Below are positions 1 through 4,488 of a DNA stretch of 6,533 nucleotides, piece after piece; position 1 is the stretch's first letter; every line of letters begins with the position of its first letter. The translations under genes and the position numbers were made by a program. The stretch comes from Clostridiales bacterium (GTDB lineage Bacteria; Bacillota; Clostridia; Oscillospirales; CAG-272), in the NCBI GenBank assembly GCA_019415985.1, contig DXYE01000069.1:1-6533 (forward strand). Reading direction: 5' to 3'. The notes beneath the pieces were generated by a model. The model ran no database searches and was not told where the DNA came from. It saw only the letters and a list, made by a program, of their open reading frames with translations.

Positions 1-12
1 TATAAGAGACAG
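1..12. other. Residual Nextera/Tn5 mosaic-end adapter (non-genomic)
   Basis: The first 12 bases, TATAAGAGACAG, are identical to the last 12 bases of the 19-base Tn5 mosaic end used in Nextera libraries (AGATGTGTATAAGAGACAG). They sit exactly at the window edge, in the orientation expected when the adapter abuts a library insert. A 12-base exact match at a contig tip is very unlikely by chance. Genomic sequence therefore starts at base 13, and the left edge is a contig end. Confidence 0.88.
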
Positions 13-513
13 ATCTACAATATTGTTAACATCATTCTCGTTTTGCATTGTTAATCTGAAATTGCTGTTTAAATACCTACATTTTGTATATTGAATACCT
101 GCATATGTAAATTCATAACGTTTACCTTCGCATTTAGCAGAACAATAACGACATTCATTTCCACCTATAATTTGAGTACGTATACTCTCAGTAAAATCTC
201 CTAACATATCAAAAGTCTTCTTATTCGCAATGCAAATTTGTATAGATAAACCGTCGATAACACCGTCTTTGCCAAGATCTGTTCTTGTGTTTATTATAAC
301 AGATTCGGCACTTTTCTTAATAAAGCACAATATCCGATAATATGCCTTAGGCGTGTCCGGAAATAGATGTTTTACTTTGATTGGAAGCCCTGCATCAAGA
401 AAAACGTTAAGAATTCGTTTCACGTTGATTTTATCTGTCGATACGGAGAAGCTGTCCATTATTTTCTCCAGTAATTCAGATGAATAGTCATACTCTACCT
501 TATATAGTGACAT
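13..513 (-). CDS. Hypothetical protein with CxxCxxxC cysteine cluster, 3' end missing
   Basis: This minus-strand frame opens with ATG at 513-511 and stays open to the contig edge. Residues 1-167 are genomic; the four further codons (LSLI) come from the adapter at 1-12. The start is supported by an AGAAAGGA ribosome binding site (520-527) six bases upstream. The protein is probably soluble, with no signal peptide or membrane segment. Its N-terminal two thirds has no motif I can name. The C-terminal part carries C121, C124 and C128 (NECRYCSAKCEG) and C145 (YTKCRYLN), a spacing that could bind zinc or an Fe-S cluster. From memory, small clostridial proteins of unknown function end in a similar Cys-rich segment followed by a KCR-aromatic motif and a short tail, so probably only a few residues are missing. 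I do not recognise the family. The gene is AT-rich (about 28% GC over bases 1-120) compared with about 50% for the genes to its right, suggesting acquisition by transfer or a chimeric contig. Confidence 0.72.
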
Positions 514-621
514 GAAAAATCCTTTCTAAATATACTACACCCATACATTTTTCGTCCGAGCGGTCTCTTAAAATATTCAGATACTGCATTCCATAATTAT
601 ATATACAACACTGTTATATGG

Positions 622-645
622 CTCCCGACAGATATCTAGTCGGAG
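622..645. repeat. Near-perfect inverted repeat at the end of the YitT remnant
   Basis: CTCCCGAC (622-629) and GTCGGAG (639-645) pair with a single-base bulge around the loop AGATATCTA, whose core AGATATCT is itself a palindrome. The TAG stop closing the YitT remnant (638-636) lies inside the loop. Neither strand has a T-run after the stem, so this is not a standard rho-independent terminator. It sits at the change from about 50% GC DNA to AT-rich DNA. Confidence 0.5.
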
Positions 646-809
646 TTCACTGCGCTGATGAAAGCCGACGCATCTGCCGCCCGAACTTTTCTGGTCAGCC
701 TTCTAGCCTGATCTCCCGATACAACAGAATAGATCATGGTTCGCGGCTCGCCGTTATAGAGACCGGTTCCCTGAAACATTGTAGTGATCTGTATATTTTT
801 TAATCCATT
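636..809 (-). pseudogene. Remnant of YitT-family protein, C-terminal DUF2179 domain
   Basis: On the minus strand 57 codons from 809 down to a TAG at 638-636 read like the C-terminal cytoplasmic domain (DUF2179) of YitT-family membrane proteins. The segment MFQGTGLYNGEPRTMIYSVV matches the family pattern of a G-x-G-x-Y-x-G-x-x-+ turn followed by a hydrophobic strand. RKVRAADASAFISAV matches the terminal (D)-x-x-AF-hydrophobic strand. Intact family members have about 280 residues with several membrane helices before this domain. Here an in-frame TAA (812-810) closes the frame just upstream, no start with a ribosome binding site is present, and no helices are encoded upstream in any frame I read. 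The usual tail after the AF strand is also missing. I infer a fragment truncated at both ends, left by deletion or rearrangement. A 47-residue peptide starting at the internal ATG (MFQG...) cannot be excluded. Confidence 0.62.
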
Positions 810-928
810 TTAAAATAATATACAAAAATATGCAGCTTGTCATTTGCAGATATTACATAACCATTATGAGCAGTCTGACGCTGAAAACGCCGGCTTGCTT
901 TGTCCTCCGGATGATGCCTTACCGCTTT

Positions 929-1876
929 TTAGAGATCAACCGTTTCGCCTGCCGGAACTGCGATCGTTTTACCGTTTACATATATCCAAACAGGCATACA
1001 TGATATGTTTTCTACAAACGCTCGCTCCACACCATAAACAAGCATATCGAACGCCTGCTTATATTCAAAGAACTCGATATTGGTACAGTACCAGATTTCG
1101 TCCCGTCCGGAAAGAAGCTTTATCAAATTTTCAGCCTTTTTATAATCCTCAGGCGTCCGCATTTCATATCCGTGTCCCCAAATGTACATAAGCGCCGGAT
1201 TTGTATTCCAATCAAACACACCGGATGTAATTTCTCTTTGAATGAATTTCTTTGCGCAAGGATATGCCTCATCCTGCAAATAATGACAGGTCGGCATGAT
1301 CCTATACGGATCCGACGGAACAGCAAAAGAGAAGGAGGCCCCAGCCAATCTGCCATACAGCAAGCCGCATTGCCGCAGACAGGATATCACTGTATCGTTG
1401 GTAGTACCCTGAGGATATGCAAAACCGCGGATATTCTTTTTGAAGATTCTTTCGAGCTCCGCTCTGTCAAAAATCAGCTCGCGCATAATGGAAGCCGTAT
1501 CCAGCAAATCGAGCTGTGCATGCGTATAACCATGACAGGCTACTTCCATGTCGCTTGCACCAAATAATTTTATGACCTGATCTCTGGCCATCCTTTTTTG
1601 TATATTTTTAATCGGAAAATACATCCAATTCAGCTTGTCATAATCGACCTCATCATAGGTGCATAATCCAGCATTGATATTGAACGTGCCTTTCATTTTT
1701 CTCTCACAAAACGCTTTCACCAACCATTCGTCCTGTACCACGCCGTCGTCAAAGCTGAAAGTAAGCGCTTTTGCGCGCCCCTCGGGAAAGCGCATAAAAA
1801 CGTGTGCATGCTTCATACTTTCAAGCGTTCCGGCATCTTTTCTTTTCATTTTTTCACTGCCGTTCGTATAAAACAT
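929..1876 (-). CDS. Polysaccharide deacetylase family protein (NodB/CE4)
   Basis: This 315-residue protein is a carbohydrate esterase family 4 (NodB-homology) enzyme, predicted to remove N- or O-acetyl groups from a glycan using a metal ion. The motifs are intact. FSFDDG (40-45) carries the catalytic base D43 and metal ligand D44. HGYTH (115-119) supplies the two metal-binding histidines. RGFAYPQG (150-157) is motif 3, and WGHGYE (233-238) carries the probable catalytic histidine H235. The combination of HGYTH, a PTCH segment (195-198) and WGHxYE resembles the NodB branch named after gellan-lyase-like proteins rather than secreted chitin or peptidoglycan deacetylases. There is no signal peptide or membrane helix, so the enzyme is probably cytoplasmic. 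Residues about 275-315 form a short C-terminal extension. The start at 1876 is favoured by GGGAAGG seven bases upstream; the internal ATG at residue 10 lacks an equivalent site. The glycosidase-like gene ends 424 bases upstream on the same strand, which suggests a linked role. The substrate is unknown. Confidence 0.9.
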   Translation of the reverse strand: MFYTNGSEKMKRKDAGTLESMKHAHVFMRFPEGRAKALTFSFDDGVVQDEWLVKAFCERKMKGTFNINAGLCTYDEVDYDKLNWMYFPIKNIQKRMARDQVIKLFGASDMEVACHGYTHAQLDLLDTASIMRELIFDRAELERIFKKNIRGFAYPQGTTNDTVISCLRQCGLLYGRLAGASFSFAVPSDPYRIMPTCHYLQDEAYPCAKKFIQREITSGVFDWNTNPALMYIWGHGYEMRTPEDYKKAENLIKLLSGRDEIWYCTNIEFFEYKQAFDMLVYGVERAFVENISCMPVWIYVNGKTIAVPAGETVDL

Positions 1877-1910
1877 TGCATAACCTTCCCTTCATCATTT
1901 TAATATTTTG

Positions 1911-1940
1911 AGGCTTCTGGCATATACCGAAAGCCTTTTT
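1911..1940 (+). terminator. Terminator-like hairpin on the plus strand
   Basis: AGGCTT (1911-1916) pairs with AAGCCT (1931-1936), extended inward after one mismatch by a G-T wobble and two G-C pairs around the loop CATATA. A run of five T (1936-1940) follows on the plus strand. The geometry fits a weak rho-independent terminator for plus-strand transcription, but no plus-strand gene ends here. On the minus strand it lies about 35 bases before the deacetylase start and could instead be a 5'-leader hairpin. Confidence 0.3.
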
Positions 1941-2019
1941 GAAAGGACCAAAAGTAATAAGCCTTATTGTTTTATTTGCTGCTTTTTTGAGAACCGCTAC
2001 GCAAATATGCGGTGGAATA

Positions 2020-2039
2020 TGCCGACAATACGGTCGGCA
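2020..2039. repeat. Perfect 7-bp inverted repeat
   Basis: TGCCGAC (2020-2026) and GTCGGCA (2033-2039) are exact inverted copies around the six-base spacer AATACG. There is no T-run on either side, so termination is unlikely. The dyad lies about 145 bases upstream of the deacetylase start and could be a protein-binding site or RNA hairpin. Its CCGAC/GTCGG core also occurs in the dyad at 622-645. Confidence 0.45.
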
Positions 2040-2238
2040 CATAGCGAAGTTTGAAAAATATCTCATCAAGCTTTTTGCCTGCACTCATGGAAAACCCCAA
2101 AACTGCCATATTACTCCGTTCGTTTTTAGGAGTCTCTCTCCAAGCCGCAGCGGTTTCAGAGATGGGCTGCTTATCGGCAGAATACATCCTCTATGATTTT
2201 GGGACGTTACGCTTAAGGGCATATCAACGATATACACG

Positions 2239-2288
2239 GCTGACCGCTCAGGCAGATGCATCTGCCGTTCAGCAGGGACGGTCCCGTC
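2239..2288. repeat. Cluster of nested inverted repeats after the glycosidase-like gene
   Basis: Three dyads lie within 50 bases just downstream of the stop at 2300. GGCAGATGCATCTGCC (2251-2266) is a perfect 16-bp palindrome. GCTGA (2239-2243) and TCAGC (2269-2273) pair outside it. GGGAC and GTCCC (2275-2285) form a third dyad, overlapped by GACGG/CCGTC (2277-2288). No T-run follows on the minus strand. The cluster could protect the 3' end of the transcript, be a small intergenic repeat, or contain an operator. Confidence 0.5.
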
Positions 2289-2299
2289 AAGTAACCTTG

Positions 2300-4015
2300 C
2301 TATATATTAAAGTCATATCGATGCGTTTCCCAATCCGTTAGGCTGACATCGCCGTTTTCCCGACGCTTGAGCAACCCTTCCTCAACCATTTCCGCGATAA
2401 CCTCTTTTGTCTCGTCGTATCCGAAGGCCAGTCCCGCCTCATAGTAACAGGGATCGACGAATACCGGCTCCTGCTGTCCTCTCTGTATGACGCATAGATG
2501 CTCAAACAGTCGCTTTTTGATGATAAAGCGCCGTGTTGCTCTCTTTGGCATGGGAATACCCGCTTTTTTACAGAACGCTTTCACGGTATCCGCCTGCACA
2601 CGGGACTCCGGCTGTCCCCATAGACCAATGATACAGTTGTATTCCGGCACCGGCTCCCATATCTGATCCAAACGCCGGTACAAGGCTTCCTGATCCGCTC
2701 CGTTTGCATACATGGTTTCCAGATCAGCCATTTGTATGCGAAACTCCGCATATCTGCGAATTTGCTCAAGATGCGGCAGCATCAACTTCATAAGCTGCCA
2801 GGATTCTATGGGCAACGAAATGGCATTTGTCTTTTTCTTCCGCTCCACAACCGCCTTTAGATTAGAAAGGCATGCTTCCGCACGCTCCCGGATTGCCGAA
2901 GGATTTGACGTTCCAAGCTCATACCCTTCCTCACGCCACCAATAAGTCTCCCATCGATCTCCTGAGCGTGCGTCCTGAATCAGGTGCAGAGATTCCAGAA
3001 GAACCTCTTTATCCTTCTCGCCCGCGATCAGACCGGCAATCTCCGCAAGCAGCGCGTCCGGGTCCGCGTCCGGATTGATCAAAAGATGTCCGGCACAGTA
3101 CAGAGAAAACACATTCAGGACATGATAGGAATCCATTTCGCTGTAATAAACCGGCCGCATCACATGATCTCCCTGCTCGCGCATCTGCCGGTATACATCC
3201 TGCAAAACCTTTGCATTGACAATCATAGAGGGATTCTGATCGATCTCATATTCCGCAGTATACCACCCCCATACGCCAAGCTCGCAGCCTGCTCGCTTCA
3301 CACCCTCTCGGAATTTTGCACGCTTGCCCTCTTCGCGCCAGGATGGCAGAAACGGCAGTTCCATAAGCATATAATCGCGCAGACCCGCGTCAACCAAACG
3401 CTGTGGGAAATCATCAGGGCATCCCCACGTATCCATGGCCATTTTGATGTTTGGGTTGCGGCTTTTAAATTTGGATTCCAATAATTGTGTAAACTTTATG
3501 ACATCCTCAAATACCCATAAATTGCCAGGGTCATAAAAGTGCGCGACCAAGCGGTCGCAATACGGAGCCATATCTGCATAGATTTCATAATATTTGTCAA
3601 AAGCTGCATAGACCCTTGGATCATCATATGCGCTTTTGCCATCCGCTGCGGTGTATACGACATCATCATCATGCCATCCGTGGCAGGAAAACTCAGCGGC
3701 CCACACCCATACGGTCATCTTCATGTCGTTTGCATGCGCCGCGTTGGCAATCGTCTTGAAGCAATCGTGCACCCGCTCCCAGGATCCGCTGCCCCGCCAC
3801 GCTGAGCAGATATCTGTGACCTGTATGCCTGTAAAACCACAGGCTTTCAGCATTTTTACATATGCCATAAGCTGACGCTCAGAAAAATTTACGACATCTA
3901 CCAATAAACTGGTATTCATGTTATTGATATATCCGCGGTTATAATCAGGCTTCCACATGCATATGGTTGCCTCCCGTTCCGGTATCCAAGGCCGCTCTTC
4001 TGTATAGTTTGACAT
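2300..4015 (-). CDS. Glycoside-hydrolase-like TIM-barrel protein (GH67/GH20 superfamily type), uncharacterised
   Basis: The reading frame runs from 4015 to a TAG at 2302-2300 and gives 571 residues. The start is placed at the ATG at 4015-4013 because AAAGGA (4030-4025) lies nine bases upstream. An in-frame ATG at 4033 would add six residues (MKGNPF) but has no ribosome binding site. Numbering from 4033, residues about 55-300 look like a (beta/alpha)8 barrel. It alternates strand-like segments (GFTGIQVTDI, MKMTVWVWAAEF, IKMAMDTWG, YMLMELPF, GVWGWYTAEYEID) with helices, and has acidic residues near strand ends (D74, E114, D201, E225, E261) as candidate catalytic groups. A segment around 305-345 (GHLLINPDADPDALLAEIAG) resembles the region after the barrel in GH67 and DUF4838 proteins. 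Residues about 380-460 are helical. Residues about 535-570 look like a winged helix. No signal peptide is visible. I infer a cytoplasmic glycosidase-like enzyme; substrate and family assignment are uncertain. Confidence 0.72.
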   Translation of the reverse strand: MSNYTEERPWIPEREATICMWKPDYNRGYINNMNTSLLVDVVNFSERQLMAYVKMLKACGFTGIQVTDICSAWRGSGSWERVHDCFKTIANAAHANDMKMTVWVWAAEFSCHGWHDDDVVYTAADGKSAYDDPRVYAAFDKYYEIYADMAPYCDRLVAHFYDPGNLWVFEDVIKFTQLLESKFKSRNPNIKMAMDTWGCPDDFPQRLVDAGLRDYMLMELPFLPSWREEGKRAKFREGVKRAGCELGVWGWYTAEYEIDQNPSMIVNAKVLQDVYRQMREQGDHVMRPVYYSEMDSYHVLNVFSLYCAGHLLINPDADPDALLAEIAGLIAGEKDKEVLLESLHLIQDARSGDRWETYWWREEGYELGTSNPSAIRERAEACLSNLKAVVERKKKTNAISLPIESWQLMKLMLPHLEQIRRYAEFRIQMADLETMYANGADQEALYRRLDQIWEPVPEYNCIIGLWGQPESRVQADTVKAFCKKAGIPMPKRATRRFIIKKRLFEHLCVIQRGQQEPVFVDPCYYEAGLAFGYDETKEVIAEMVEEGLLKRRENGDVSLTDWETHRYDFNI

Positions 4016-4082
4016 AAATGGATTTCCTTTCATATTCTTATAATGATATCTGTTGGATTCCTTTTCCCTGTTCTGTTACCGT

Positions 4083-4111
4083 ATTTTATCACAACCCGAT
4101 ATCCTTGTCAA
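4083..4111 (-). promoter_or_regulatory. Sigma-A promoter of the glycosidase-like gene
   Basis: On the minus strand TTGACA (4111-4106, a perfect -35) is followed after exactly 17 bases by TAAAAT (4088-4083, -10). The -10 is preceded by TGA, giving an extended TGn element. Transcription would start near 4076, leaving a leader of about 60 bases before the ATG at 4015, with the AAAGGA binding site inside it. The leader is too short for most riboswitches. The gene is therefore probably expressed independently of infB. Confidence 0.8.
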
Positions 4112-4347
4112 TTCTGCGGTTGAATTTTCAAGGCATAAAATATTATGTCAAAGCATTTCATTTTCCCACTTTCGCTGCATGTTGATCTTATATTCCGTAT
4201 TCACGGCGCTTGCTGACTCCATATGCCACGATAAATCCGGAGGCTTAGAGTTTCTGAGCAAAGTTCAGTCGGATAAAATGTGGTTTCACAGTCTATGACT
4301 GTTTTACGGTGATGCCATTTATGCCGTGCACATTATACCTGAAATAT

Positions 4348-4389
4348 AAAAGGCGAAATTTGAAAATTTATTTTCAAATTTCGCCTTTT
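4348..4389. terminator. Perfect 19-bp hairpin, probable bidirectional terminator
   Basis: Two exact 19-base inverted arms (4348-4366 and 4371-4389) flank a four-base loop. The sequence AAAAGGCGAAATTTG at one end is mirrored by CAAATTTCGCCTTTT at the other, so both strands end the stem in TTTT. It lies 100 bases after the infB stop on the minus strand and would end the infB transcript. As a symmetric structure it could also stop plus-strand transcription, although no plus-strand gene is seen. Confidence 0.78.
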
Positions 4390-4463
4390 GCAGCTTTGAC
4401 AATGAATGCACCAACCTATTAAATACCCATTCTTATGCCCTAACCGTATGTCTCTCTGCCGAT

Positions 4464-4483
4464 AAAAAGCGGCCGTATCCGCT
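4464..4483 (-). terminator. Short terminator hairpin directly after infB
   Basis: On the minus strand, five bases after the infB stop, AGCGG (4483-4479) pairs with CCGCT (4472-4468) around a six-base loop and runs into TTTTT (4468-4464). The stem is only five base pairs but GC-rich. It is probably a first, weaker terminator ahead of the strong hairpin at 4348-4389. Confidence 0.5.
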
Positions 4484-4488
4484 GTTCC

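Larger units (their letters stand above)
514..928. other. Intergenic region: AT-rich leader plus YitT remnant
   Basis: No intact gene is present in these 415 bases. From 514 to about 620 the DNA is AT-rich and is the upstream region of the gene starting at 513. A TATAAT hexamer on the minus strand (601-596) is a possible -10 box about 83 bases before that start, but I see no convincing -35. Bases 636-809 carry the YitT C-terminal remnant described separately. Bases 810-928, downstream of the deacetylase gene, include a short AT-rich patch around 800-835 and otherwise nothing I recognise. No clear rho-independent terminator follows the deacetylase stop. Confidence 0.5.
1877..2299. other. Intergenic region rich in inverted repeats, no recognised gene
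   Basis: These 423 bases separate the glycosidase-like gene from the deacetylase gene, both on the minus strand. Short frames are open on both strands, including a 71-codon minus-strand frame (2187-1972), but none has a good ribosome binding site or a recognisable motif. I see no convincing sigma-A promoter for the deacetylase; the AT-rich stretch just before its start has no well-spaced -35. The region holds three dyads listed separately (1911-1940, 2020-2039, 2239-2288). It could be a long untranslated spacer, an intergenic repeat or a decayed gene. Confidence 0.4.
4016..4488. other. Intergenic region between infB and the glycosidase-like gene
   Basis: From left to right this 473-base stretch holds the leader and promoter of the glycosidase-like gene (4016-4111), about 235 bases without recognisable coding sequence (4112-4347), and two terminator-like hairpins after infB (4348-4389 and 4464-4483). 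The middle part has a 15-base dyad, ACAGTC TAT GACTGT (4289-4303). It also has a second TTGACA-like hexamer on the minus strand (4151-4146) with only a poor -10, and a TATAAT-like hexamer near 4335 without a good -35. Open frames here are short and lack ribosome binding sites. Confidence 0.5.

Noticed and set aside
1..513. C-terminus of the leftmost protein at residue 171 (LSLI)
   Set aside because: The last four codons are encoded by adapter bases 1-12, so the protein is open-ended at residue 167.
618..803. 61-codon plus-strand frame
   Set aside because: It is antisense to the YitT remnant, which explains why the frame is open.
1854..2084. 76-codon minus-strand frame overlapping the deacetylase start
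   Set aside because: It overlaps the deacetylase start in another frame, has no ribosome binding site, and its composition (many Cys, Arg, Lys, Met) looks non-coding.
2984..3484. 166-codon plus-strand frame inside the glycosidase-like gene
   Set aside because: Antisense shadow of a gene with its own promoter and ribosome binding site; no recognisable domain.
2300..4033. Start codon of the glycosidase-like gene at 4033
   Set aside because: The ATG at 4033 has no ribosome binding site. The ATG at 4015 has AAAGGA nine bases upstream and was preferred.
4016..4076. Riboswitch in the leader of the glycosidase-like gene
   Set aside because: The inferred leader is only about 60 bases and contains no conserved riboswitch core or terminator/antiterminator pair that I can see.
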